DNA of 64,000 nucleotides. Source: Xestospongia muta (taxonomy: Eukaryota; Porifera; Demospongiae; Haplosclerida; Petrosiidae). The position numbers were made by a program, and so were the translations under genes. Below the pieces are notes generated by a model. The model saw only the letters and a program-made list of their open reading frames with translations. It made no database searches and was not told the DNA's origin. Position 1 is the stretch's first letter. Every line of letters begins with the position of its first letter. The stretch is taken from contig OY848927.1 in the NCBI GenBank assembly GCA_963693285.1, positions 3,040,501 through 3,104,500 on the forward strand. Reading direction: 5' to 3'. Below, piece after piece: positions 1 through 10,762 of the stretch.

Positions 1-20
1 TACCTGGCACGGGTGAGAAC

Positions 21-28
21 TTACGTCA
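21..28. promoter_or_regulatory. CREB/ATF-like octamer upstream of T-box copy A
   Basis: TTACGTCA is one variant of the ATF/CREB octamer. It lies about 130 bp before the start codon and is kept at 33292-33299 before copy C. Copy B has lost this region. A single octamer is weak evidence, so this is only a candidate site. Confidence 0.2.
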
Positions 29-66
29 TCCTAGCTATGTGCAGCAGCAAGCTTTGAGACTAAATT

Positions 67-88
67 CACCTTTTAATATTAAAAGGTG
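67..88. promoter_or_regulatory. perfect 22-bp palindrome with AGGTG half-sites, before T-box copy A
   Basis: A self-complementary 22-mer begins CACCTTTTAAT and ends ATTAAAAGGTG. It is followed by TCA, so the right arm reads AGGTGTCA, close to the T-box half-site AGGTGTGA. It sits 69 bp before the ATG. It is unchanged before copy C (33338-33359), while the decayed exon-1 relics near 12150 and 32540 have lost the symmetry. A site for T-box dimers, hence autoregulation, is an inference. Confidence 0.4.
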
Positions 89-157
89 TCATCCCGCGGT
101 GGAGATATTTTTAATTGAAGATAATAAATACAGAACTGCGCTAACTGATCAAACCTC

Positions 158-2235
158 ATGCGACTCTTTGAAAAAGAGATTGGGGGTCTAGTTCGATATT
201 TAATCAGCGAATATATACTAGTATTGTTGAACAACGTTATTCTGCCAGACTTAGACGTAGAAGAAGAAAACGGAGCAAACATGGAGAAATTTGAGCAGTT
301 TGTCAAATACGTTGATGGCGAGGACGAGCAGAGCCAAGAACCACAATGTGCTCGCAAACTCCTCTTGCCGACCCCGCGTTATCTTACGTGTAAAGTGAAG
401 TTACTCAACTCAGAATTATGGAAGTACTTCTCTTCTGTAGGAACTGAAATGATTATAACTAAAAGTGGAAGGTAAGATATATAGCTTGTTTTGCTTTCTA
501 TTTGACTGCCTTCTTTATACATGCATATTTTCTAGGAGAATGTTTCCAGCCATCGATATTTCAGTTGCTGGTTTATCTCCAGACTCTCTTTACAAAGTCT
601 ACCTTGACGTTTTACCGTTTGATGATCATCGTTACAAATACATCCAAACAGATTGGCAACAAATGGGGAAAGCCGGACATAAAACTTCTTATCGCAGTTA
701 TGTTCATCCTGATTCGCCAAATACTGGAGCCTATTGGATGGAGAAACCAATATCGTTTAAATTAGTCAAATTAACTAACAGTAAATCAACTAAATGCGAT
801 GATCAGGTAATATCATCATAATAACTACAACAATACTAATATTATGTGTCTTTGTCACATTTATAATCATTATTCTATAAATTATAGATCATTCTCAATT
901 CAATGCAAAAGTACATTCCTTCTATTCGGATTACACGTGAATCTAAAAAGGACAAGCCAGTAACTCAATCATTCCAGTTTCCAGAAACTACTTTCATTGC
1001 CGTTACGGCATATCAAAACAGCAAGGTAAGAAACAGTAAAACAGTATACTATTATCACCCTAACACATAAGCCTATAACTATTAACGAATATAATATTTG
1101 CTTCTATCAGATAAAACAATTGAAAATTGAACATAATCCGTATGCCCGTGCATTTCGAGACTCCATACCTTCTGAAACTACCAGTAAAGCACTGAAAAAA
1201 GGAGGCTACGTTCGTAGTCCAACAACAACAGTTTCACCTCCTCGACATCAGTCTCTTCCATCATTCGATGCACATATCAATGAAGAAAGTGATGCAACTC
1301 ATACCAATGTAGAATCCGGTAATTTTTGTGCAAATACTTAAGCTCTATCTCTCTTTAAATTATTGACATCATGCAATTATCACTTTAAGCTCAGATTGTT
1401 TCATCTTTTTTTTTCTTTCCTCAAGATTTCACAAGTTCAGAAATGCTCTACCCAGAAGACAGGGTGCCAACTATACCATCTAATCCACAACCTCTAGAAA
1501 GTCCATATGGCTGTCCACTTGATTTTCCTCTAGATGAGTATAGTCAATTGAAAATTGAACATAATCCGTATGCCCGTGAATTTCGAGACTCCATACCTTC
1601 TGAGAGTACCAGTAAAGCAGCGAAAAAAGGAGGCTATGTTTGTAGTCCAACAATAACAGTTTCACCTCCTCGACATCAGTCTCTTCCATCATTCGATGCA
1701 CATATCAATGAAGAAAGTGATACCACTCATAGAAGTGTAGAATCCGGTAATTTTTGTGCAAATACTTAAGCTCTCATCTCTCTTTAAATTATTGACATCA
1801 TGCAATTATCACTTTAAGCTCAGATTGTTTCATCATTTTTTTCTTTCCTCAAGATTTCGTAAGTTCAGAAATGCTCTACCCAGAAGACAGGGTACCAACT
1901 ATACCATCTAATCCACAACCCCTAGAAAGTTCATATGGCTGTCCACTTGATTTTCCTCTAGATGACTATAATCTTTACAACAGTGCTTTAATATATCAAC
2001 TTCCACCAATAGAATCATTTTCGGAGCCATATCTCCGTCAAACATCTCAGTAAGTTACCTCAATATCATTTAGAGAGTTGTGAGCTTTTTTTATTGAAGG
2101 ATGTATTTGAAAGCTCAAGTTCGAGAGGTAATTATAAGTCCCGTTAAAATGCCAGAGTGTCTACAATTACGTGCTCTACCAAAACTTATTGATCTTGAAT
2201 ATAAAGATGAAGATTATAATGGAAATCCTACATGA
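158..2235 (+). CDS. T-box transcription factor, copy A (7 exons, 527 aa)
   Basis: Exons are 158-471, 536-806, 888-1025, 1111-1318, 1426-1746, 1854-2049 and 2100-2235; all junctions are GT-AG and the phases agree to a TGA stop. The T-domain starts in exon 1 (LLNSELWKYFSSVGTEMI, then TKSGR). It runs through exon 2 (RMFPAI, YVHPDSPNTGAYWMEKP, VKLTN), exon 3 (IILNSMQKYIPSI, FPETTFIAVTAYQN) and exon 4 (LKIEHNPYARAFRD). It should be a nuclear sequence-specific DNA-binding protein. Exon 5 is chimeric and repeats the LKIEHNPYAR segment about 140 residues later. Exon 7 follows a 50-nt intron; without that splice the protein would end at the TAA that overlaps the donor (2051-2053). The start is the ATG at 158, shared with copy C. 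The subfamily is not clear; it does not look like a canonical Brachyury. Confidence 0.85.
1117..1972 (+). repeat. 428-bp tandem duplication that made T-box exon 5
   Basis: Units 1117-1544 and 1545-1972 repeat head to tail. Each starts at or near CAATTGAAAATTGAAC and runs through a splice donor, an intron and the DFxSSEMLYPED exon start. The join falls inside exon 5 (GATGAGTATAGT then CAATTG). The same join is in copies B (13829) and C, so the duplication is older than the amplification of the module. Copy B has 21 extra bases (seven codons, THSSVES) in the first unit. Confidence 0.85.
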
Positions 2236-2336
2236 ATAGAAATTTAACTTCTCAAAATTTTGTTTTATTTATTTTACTTTGGCACATTCAACTTGTTATT
2301 TTTCAAAATTCAATGTTTTATCTATATATTAATAAC

Positions 2337-2549
2337 TCAGTCCTCATATTCAGATTCTAATTTAGATCCATTATGATCCATTGGTGGCCCCATCATTGAA
2401 GAATATTCCCACTGGAAAAAAAACGCAACCATAGTTCTCACTTTCAGCATCTAATTCTTCACCTCCCTATTGTCTTCCAATTGATTGTTATCTTCTTCTT
2501 TGCTATCGATATCAGGAACATCTGTTATTTTTCTTCTTTTTGGCACATC
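2337..2549 (-). CDS. last two exons of an unidentified minus-strand gene, copy A (partial)
   Basis: Reading leftward, an exon at 2549-2463 encodes DVPKRRKITDVPDIDSKEED and continues NNQLEDNRE. A 51-nt intron (GTGAAG ... TTTTCCAG) leads to a last exon at 2411-2337 (WEYSSMMGPPMDHNG ... EYED stop). The ends face T-box exon 7 tail to tail. The tail is acidic with a basic KRRK patch, which suggests a nuclear protein, but I do not recognise the family. In copy A the 5' acceptor reads TATAGG instead of the TATAAG of the other copies, shifting the first phase by one base. No upstream coding exons could be assigned. Confidence 0.4.
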
Positions 2550-2559
2550 CTATAGCAAA

Positions 2560-3950
2560 AAAACAAACTATATGTTTGCATGCTATTAAGCTCTACTCTG
2601 TATCCATCAGTGTAATGATTTGAAATGATAGGCAACTTCAGAGAGTTGAGAATTTGCTCTTTTAATGAGCAATTAATTTAGTTAACAAACAGAACCTTAA
2701 AGAACTGCTGTTGACACGGCAAAACTGTTTATGTCATATCCATCATGCTCTATAAATATTGACATAGTTACCACAAGTGAGAGATTGATATTGTGTGTTA
2801 GGATGTTGTGTAGTGTAATGGAATGTATTAGATTAACTATCAAGAACAATACAGTATGGCTTTGTTGTGTTAATATTTGTTCTATTATTGTTGTTGTTAT
2901 ATTTAGTTTAATCACGTCTTTGGTTTGGTACTGGGAAGTCTGTATAAAAGAGGATTGTGTATTGATTAGTTAGGTTAATAACTCGCTTGTGATCTTGTCT
3001 TCATTCTTTGATTGTTATTACTATAGCCAATAGTATAGTAAACACTATTACTGACGTTAATGTTAATATAACAAAGAAAATAATTAAAAAATAATTGGTA
3101 CCATTATTGTTTTTTCTAATACTTGTTGGTATGGTGGAGCTTGATAGTTAAAATTGCTTGAATTTTGATATTATATTTGTTGTTATAAGGAATCTTCTTA
3201 TCAAGAACATCTGCCCTAGTACTGTCTTAGTTTTAAGACCATTTTCTTTTATTTTTATTGTGGTGTGGATGAAGTAGTTGATGTGAGAGAATGAAAGTAC
3301 TACTGTTACATTTGTATTACATCTTCTTGTACAGATACTTTTTTTACAAGAACACGTTTTAAACTATTACTATAGCTAGACCTCTCACAGTTAATATATT
3401 ACATGTAGAGATATTAACAGGTGGTTTTCTATCAGTTAAGATAGCTTGTCACCTGTAGTCTCCTAATATTGTAGCAGAGAATTCTTTAAAATATTAGTAT
3501 CTATCAAGTGTAATATTTCACCTACACTTGTTTTTCAAACCCTATTGGTCTTCCATGATCTATTGTTTTGTTCTTATTGTTTCTTTGAAACCAGTGTCTT
3601 CATAGTGTACAGGATGGTATTCTCACCTCAAATACTAACCTCAGTCTCCAGTCTTATTAACATAATAACGATTAGAATTATGTTGAAAAGATGGCTGCAT
3701 ATGTAACGTTAGCACTTCACAAAACTTATTTTTTAATTTTGATATTATTTACTATTAACTTCACCTTTAACACCAACTCCTTGTAACAGTCATGACATTA
3801 AAAGGATTGTAATGATAAGTAAATTGATTTGGTTTGTAGCTAGCTTTTGAGGCTGCTTTTATAGGCTCAGGATTTGCTTTGTAGGCTCAGGTCTATAAAA
3901 ATTAAGAGCTAATTTTATTTTTTTATTGTTTATTATAAAAACATAACTGT
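2560..3950. repeat. tail block of module 1 (no confirmed gene)
   Basis: This block is shared with 14840-16030, 35840-36690 and 56235-57330. Copy A lacks about 180 bp present in the others (join near 2580). At 2697-2973 it holds overlapping small ORFs on both strands, 72 codons on minus and 80 on plus. Only the minus ORF is open in all four copies. I see no supported exon chain in the rest. Confidence 0.45.
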
Positions 3951-5476
3951 ATTACAGACTTACTTTGTAGTAACAGAACAGCTATAGAAAATGTAATGAT
4001 TATTATGTATCTTCGTTAATATAGTATTTGTAACTATCAGAGAATGTCAGTCCAAGAATAGATGTTAGTCCATTACTTATTGTAGTGTTAGTAATAATAT
4101 ATTGTTAGAAGAAAGAACACCAGTAGAACCTACTCCTGGGTAAGTACACTAATATCACACTGTAAAAAGAAAGAAGAACTAAATACATTAAACGTGTCAT
4201 AATTTAGCTCACTATGATTACTGTAGATAGTAAAGTTAGTAACTAAAAGAGGAACATTAAAAGATACTTAGTAATCAATGATGTACTTTACCTAGTTGGA
4301 TATCAGTGACTTGAGATATGACATTATCTACTTGACAAGTAGATAGTGTCATATCTTAGGAGGAGGACCAGCAGGAGAGAATGTTATTTTTATCTAGTGA
4401 GTAGGAAGATTTAAGAGAAAAATGTCAATATAACATAATACCTGATATGGCATAGATTCTAACTCCAGTATAAACTGAGGTGGACTAGAAGAAATTATAT
4501 TAATACAACTGTCACTATTCCCTTCAGTCAAGAATTATCCTGATACGTCATGTTATGACAGAAGGGTCTACGAGAACATTTACCCTCAACTACACACCAC
4601 CCACACAGTGGATTACCCACACTAACACACTCACTACAACTAGTGGTACTAGTACACTCCTCTATCTTTAAACCAATCACCTATCAACAAATGTATGTTA
4701 TATATACTATGTATATATACTAGTACTTAAATCAGTAGTTCCTTTAATTCCATACATATAGTCTGAACCTTCTGACCAGGTAAAACTAGTTACAACCTCA
4801 GTAATAAGACTAAGGTTCCATTATCCCATAAATATTGTATAACAAATTAACACATCAACTAGAATATAATATATACCTCTGACCTCGTTAATATAGTATT
4901 TGTTACTATCAGAGAATGTCAGTCCAAGAATAGATGTTAGTCCATTACTTATTGTAGTGTTAGTAATAATATTGTTAGAAGAAAGAACACCAGTAGAACC
5001 TACTCCTGGGTAAGTACCACTAATATCACACTGTAAAGGGAAAGAACAATTAAATACATTAATCGTGTCATAATTTAGCTCACCATAGTACTAGATTATT
5101 CAAAACAAGACTTCGTCTCCCACTGAATGTAACTATTACCACTATTATGTACAACACAGGACTGATAGGCACTGTCCATTCTGGAGTTAATAATTGTAAG
5201 ATTATAAGATCTCTACTAGGTGAACTTTGTGGTATTAATGCCTCTCAATTTAACACTGATATACCTTTGATAGTGGGATTAAAGAGAGTATTTCCATCAC
5301 AACTGAATACCACTTCATATTGATTGTTACCACTGTCAGCAGTACTGTTACATACTTTAACAATACAAACGTCATCATTACCACTAGTTGTATTTGCTAC
5401 AACATAGTAAGTATATCCAGACTGGAAGAAACCACCATAAAACTCTTGGTCAACTCTGTTCTGGAAAGTTAATGAT

Positions 5477-5957
5477 TAGTGTTGTAATTATTTAACAATA
5501 ACTAAAACTAAAACTATTTTTGTAATGGCCAAATCATTATTGTTAACAATAACAAACTATAACTAAAATTAACCAGCCATTGATTTACAATTAATAACAA
5601 AAAGTAAAATTGCACAAAAGTAGTTGTGAATTTTAGCCATTTCATTCCAGATTTCACACAATCAGATCAGTTAACCATTCAAAGGTGTAAACAGTTAAAC
5701 ACAGACTAAAATAACAATCAACTTGAATTAACACATGATCAAGCTAAATGGTCAAAAGAAAGCATATAGTAAATTTATTATTTTCTTCTTTGTTTTATTG
5801 ATTATAATAACAATAACTAAAAACCTATTACTATAACTAAAACTAAAATTCTTGGAGTTTTTGTGAACAATTAATAACTAAAACAATAATTATTACAAAC
5901 GCTTTACAATAACAATAACAATAACTAAAATACAAATTCATTACTTTTACAACACTA
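5477..5957. mobile_element. 481-bp hAT-type MITE inside a Sema exon
   Basis: The element starts TAGTGTTGTAA and ends TTACAACACTA, an 11-bp perfect terminal inverted repeat. It is flanked on both sides by TTAATGAT (5469-5476 and 5958-5965). An 8-bp target duplication is the hallmark of hAT transposons. The interior is rich in CAATAACTAAAA-like motifs with no coding frame. The insertion splits the Sema exon between segments that are continuous in R2. The same insertion is at 58671-59145. Confidence 0.8.
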
Positions 5958-6434
5958 TTAATGATGTTACTTGATTGTCTCCATTAGTTCTGACAGTGAG
6001 TTACCAGCAAATCCATATTGGCGAAAATAAATACGTCTGTCAAAACTTCCAACAAAAGGGAGTACATTAGAGACAGCTCTGTTAGTAACACTGACATCTG
6101 ATCCATTAAGAGTTGAACAAGTGTCATTAGTATAACACACTACCAACCATTGACCATCCTGTGTAGCAGCAAACCTCCTGTAGTAGTCTCTATATCATAG
6201 GATTTGGTATTAGAAATCTGTCTGAGAATGAAAGAAAGTGTCTGAGTCTGGGTACAACCTCCACTAAATGACAACTGCAATAATATAATGACAGGGACAT
6301 GTCTTCTAATAATACAATATACTTACCTCCTGACCACTGGGTATATTACATGTAATAATATTGTCACTAGTTTGTATACCAGTTCGAACTATGTTACCAC
6401 ATAAACATTGGTATGTTAGACCACTAGTCTGAAT

Positions 6435-6463
6435 GGAGAGAATGAGAGAGAGAGAGAGAGAGA
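6435..6463. repeat. (AG)n microsatellite in receptor intron 8
   Basis: A run of AG lies just right of the exon-9 relic. On the coding strand it is a (CT)n tract upstream of the exon-9 acceptor. The same site is expanded to different lengths in the other copies. Confidence 0.7.
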
Positions 6464-8639
6464 TGAAAGCAATTAACCTGTATGTGTTTTAAACAAGATG
6501 AACATTTTTAGTTTGTTTAGTGAGCGTACTTATGACTAATAAACTATCCACTGTGTATGAAGTCTTATAATACATTCAAACAAAGTGATGTGACTTCAAA
6601 ATCTTCAAATCAAACTACACCCTATATATTAGGATAATAGGATACATCTCTCTATATTACCAAAGCTTAATTCCTGAGCTTATCTCAATATTTATATCTC
6701 TCCCACTATATGTATATTTTGTGTACACATTTAGATTGCTCTCGTCATACACATAATTATGACCCATTTACCATAGTATTAAGAGTTCTTAATTGTAGGT
6801 TCTTACTCACACCAACTGGTTGACTATAGCTATTACCATATAAGGGAGGTTGTAGGAGAGGACAGAGATCAGTAAACTTCTCCTCACTAGTTATATGTGA
6901 TAAAATGTACCAGTAATAATTATACTTTTATATTATAGGGTCTTACTCTTATCCAGTTATATCTCTTCCATTACAAGTAGAGTTATCTCTAGTACACAAG
7001 GATTACACCTGAAAAAATATTAGTAAAAAGCTCAGGCAAGCTATCTAATCAAGTTATCTTTATTGTATTTATAAAATAATTCATCAACAAAGCACTTGTT
7101 ATACATTAAGAATGTTACTATAATGAATGTATAAACACTATAGTCATCAGATGTATATGTATGTGGCTACTAGTTAGTTAATACATGAAATAATTATATC
7201 CATTCTTCCCATCGCTCTAATTATTGTAAACCATAGCTCATGTATGTATGAGTAACAATTATTGTAAGTCATACCAATTTAGGATAAATAATACATTAAA
7301 TTCACACATATACGAGGAACAAAAAGTATGTATATTTATAAAAATCAAGAGCTAATTTTGTTTTTTATTGTTCATTAAAGATACAGAACTGTATGACAGA
7401 CTTACTTTGTAGTAATAGAACAGTTATAGAAGTTGTAATGATTATTATGTATGAAGAACTTCACTCCAGTATGATTACTGTAGATACTAAAGTTAGTAAC
7501 TAAAAGAGGAACATTAAAAGATAGTTAATAATCAATGATGTACTTTACCTAGTTGGATATCAGTGATTTGAGATATGACATTATCTACTTGACAAGTGGC
7601 ACTAGTACCATTTACTTGTAATGGACTTAATATCTCAATATTTAGAGATGTATTATTAAATATACAGAAATAGTCCTCTCCTGATTACTTAAGAGAAGGA
7701 CCAGCAAGAGAGAATCTTATCTTTATCTAGTGAGTAAGACTATTTAAGAAAGAAATTTCAATATAACATAATTATGACACTACTAACCATTGACCATCCT
7801 GTGTAGCAGCTAACCTCAGTATCTGATTGGACAATGATATCTGTTGTACTTGTTGTAGATAAGATGAGAGTTGGTAGACAGTACTACTAGTATTTGATGA
7901 GGACTCTCTCATGACCCATATATATTAGACTTACCATTGATAGTGAAATGTGTCATAATTTAGCTCACTCTGATTACTGTAGATAGTAAAGTTAGTAACT
8001 AAAAGAGGAACATTAAAAGATAGTTAATAATCAATGATGTATTTTACCTAGTTGGATATCAGTGACTTGAGATATGACATTATCTACTTGACAAGTAGAT
8101 AATGTCATATCTTAGGAGGAGGACCAGCAGGATAGTATGTTATTTTTATCTAGTGAGTAGGAAGATTTAAGAGAAAAATGTCAATATAACATAATACCTG
8201 ATATGGCATAGATTCTAACTCCAGTATAAACTGAGGTGGACTAGAAGAAATTATGTTAATACAACTCTCACTATTCCCTTCAGTCAAGAATTATCCTGAG
8301 ATGTTTTGTTATGACAGAAGGGTCTACGAGAACATTTACCCTCAACTACACACCAAACACACAGTGGATTACCCACACTAACACACTCACTACAACTAGT
8401 AGTACTAGTACACTCCTCTATATTTAAACCAATCACCTATCAACAAACATATGTTATATAGTACTATGTATATATACTAATACTTACATCAGTGGTTCCT
8501 TTAATACCATATATGTAACTAACTGTTTGATCAGCTCTTGATCATAAACTACAACATCAACAACTAGTACTAGTGGACTTTAGTGGAACCCATCATGAAA
8601 TAAGATGAGAATATCATATTCACTTTTCAATCAGATCTT

Positions 8640-9370
8640 GTAGCAATATGGACTAAATATGAGCAGTTGTTTATGTCTATTATGGAGAAATGCATCCCCT
8701 GATCTAGCTTACCAACTCATACTAAGCTTTTTTGGCTAACAAAGTCTCCTCTCAGAAAGTGGTATCTTTTTCACAAGACAACTTGGTATTACATGATTGG
8801 TACCCATTTAAACAACTATCACAAATGTAGAAATGAGGTTACCAACTTGATGAAAGAGGCAAGAAAGCCTACTATTCCACCTTGCTACTACAAGAGGTTT
8901 TTGGAAAGTTATAAGACACCTTTATGATTCATCTAGCTCTTATATCTACTCTGTCTTGTGGTAGTGATTTACTAACTATTAATGTAGATAGATAATTGTT
9001 TAAACCACTTTTCCAGTAAATGTAACAACAGACGACTTCCTCCTATCATCTCAACTGATTGCCCAGTTTTAATTACATTAGATACTTATGTATGTACAGT
9101 TGAAGAGGTTAGTAATCAACTATCCAGATCGACATAACTAATTGTAGTGGGTCTCATTGAATTACTAATCAAACGCACAAAGCAACAGCTGGTTCAAATG
9201 CTCCTTTCTTTTGATCAAGTTTTTTAATGTCGGTATTACCTCTACCTCTTTTGCTCATTCTCAATTCCCGATAAGAAAGTGTCAAACTTTTGCCAATTGA
9301 CTAGAGTATCTAGTAATTCTATTAACTGGTTATACTTTGGTCTAACAGACATAGTAGGATCAGACATTAC
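8640..9370 (+). mobile_element. decayed LINE reverse-transcriptase fragment
   Basis: Broken plus-strand frames read like the N-terminal side of a CR1/jockey-type reverse transcriptase ORF: a WTKYEQLFMSIMEKCIP-like start, RNEVTNLMKEARK, FFNVGITSTSFAHSQFPI. There are many stops and frameshifts, so it is dead. Copies lie at 29400-30140 and, truncated, at 61690-61880. Confidence 0.5.
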
Positions 9371-10140
9371 TAATAACTAGTGTTTTATTGTGAAGGCATC
9401 TGACAAATACAATAGTTGTCAATCACAATTATAGTCTTTACAAGGTAAAAATTGTCATAAAAGGCAAACATCACAATTATGATACCATATAATAATTGTG
9501 AGACAATTAATTATCATGTAACATCATGTGATGTGCAATCAATAAATATTGACCAAATATGGAATGTAATCCAGTAGCTGGTGATTTAAAATAGTAGGTA
9601 CAAATTTATTGACCCTATTAACTTATGATCTTAATTTATAATTTCATCTTCAAAGTCTAATGGACTATCTGTTCACTCATCTCTTTATTTCTTACATAGT
9701 TCATCTATCCAACAGCACATTGACATCAGTTATTAATAACAAGTCACAAATGGATGATACAAGACCACAGGGAGTCACAGTTTATATGATTATAAAGTAA
9801 AGTATCATGATATTAAGACATTGATAACAGTTAGTGAGTGTAATTGCATATTGTCTATGTATAATTACTCTTTGTCATTTCCTATCATAGTTGTACTATC
9901 AGTTTGTCAAACATAACTTGACATTTGATTCAATGACATAAGCTATACATATAGGCATACAATGCATACCATACTAAAATTATAATTAGCTAGTGTTAAA
10001 GTACTTATTCATTAATGTGTATTGAGTATATAGCGACCTATTTTGTTTGCTAATTATGTCATTACATTATAAAATGGTAGTTGTTAATACAACACATATA
10101 CTATATATAATTACAAACATTCACATGCCGGCAGGAATTT
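9371..10140. other. linker DNA with no gene seen
   Basis: This AT-rich stretch is shared with 30140-30960 and in part with 61885-62335. No exon-like frame, RNA gene or clear repeat structure was found. Confidence 0.5.
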
Positions 10141-10168
10141 ATATGGGTGGGGTATAGTTAATAAAGTG

Positions 10169-10196
10169 ATAATCACCTAAAGTTTTAGGTGATTAT
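10169..10196. repeat. near-perfect palindrome, 13-bp arms and 2-nt centre
   Basis: The arms ATAATCACCTAAA and TTTAGGTGATTAT are separated by GT. The site is kept at 31009-31036, and at 62382-62409 with one arm mismatch. A palindromic TGCCGGCA lies about 40 bp to the left in each copy. Its function is unknown; it may be a transposon end or a cruciform site. Confidence 0.6.
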
Positions 10197-10648
10197 TATA
10201 TTAGTTTTCCTCCTATATTATATTAATATTATATTGTCATATTATATTATTGTCTTTCTCTATCTCTCCTTCCAGATCTCTGAGATTCTCTGTTGACATT
10301 AAGTTATGGTATTGATACTAGCTGGAGGCCATTATATTGTAATAATCACTTCATTTAAATTTATCATTTAACATATCACAGTATTACAAATGGATATCAA
10401 GTGATCAATACTGTATGCCTGATTCATCAAACAATAACCACAAATGAATACGAAGAAAAGAATTGTAGTTATAGGTATGAATAGGTATTTACATATTAAT
10501 TGTACATACATATATAGATAATTTAATAGAAGCTCAGACTGGACCACAACACTACTGATTCTACTATTAACTTACAGTTAGTATATTATACCTTGTGTTA
10601 TCAGTAAATACATTATAATTTTATGTTGATACTGACAATATTTCATAG

Positions 10649-10762
10649 GTATCTCCACTATTGTACCAGAGACACATTATGTCTACCTCAATCATTATGT
10701 GACATTTGAATGTGCTAGCAAATTAACTGGATACACTCTCTTGGATTTTGTAATTGGGAATT
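10649..10762 (+). pseudogene. Ig-like domain exon relic, module 1
   Basis: An AG acceptor at 10647-10648 and a GTGAGT donor after 10762 bound a phase 1-1 exon of 114 nt. It encodes ISTIVPETHYVYLNHYVTFE, then CASKLTGYTLLDFVIGN. VTFEC fits the first-cysteine strand of an Ig domain, and phase 1-1 is the usual phase of Ig exons. A second frame at about 11021-11090 (LPAKHYEDENDRLCNGGLYP) could be the other half. No flanking gene was found, so this is probably a relic. Confidence 0.35.

Larger units (their letters stand above)
3950..8520 (-). pseudogene. mosaic plexin-like receptor relic of module 1
   Basis: Minus-strand receptor exons appear in scrambled or partial form. From right to left: parts of exon 3 (8520-8490), PSI exon 4 (8440-8205), IPT exons 5-6, a 5' Sema piece (7895-7785), exons 5-6 again (7735-7410), exons 7-9 (7010-6330), then exon 10 fused directly to Sema exon 1 (join near 6190). 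Then come the rest of Sema exon 1, interrupted by a MITE, and exons 2-4 and 6 (5080-3950). Stop codons, fused exons and missing splice sites rule out a normal product. The 4.3-7.8 kb part matches 57.5-61.0 kb closely. Confidence 0.8.

Noticed and set aside
1480..1701. Minus-strand open frames across T-box exons 4 and 5 (also near 13345, 13764, 34365)
   Set aside because: They are antisense shadows of real coding exons with strong T-box codon patterns on the plus strand.
2051..2053. TAA as the end of the T-box protein
   Set aside because: It overlaps a GTAAGT donor, and splicing to exon 7 keeps the frame in all three copies.
6435..6463. CRISPR-like or satellite array
   Set aside because: It is a simple dinucleotide run with no spacers, in a eukaryotic intron.
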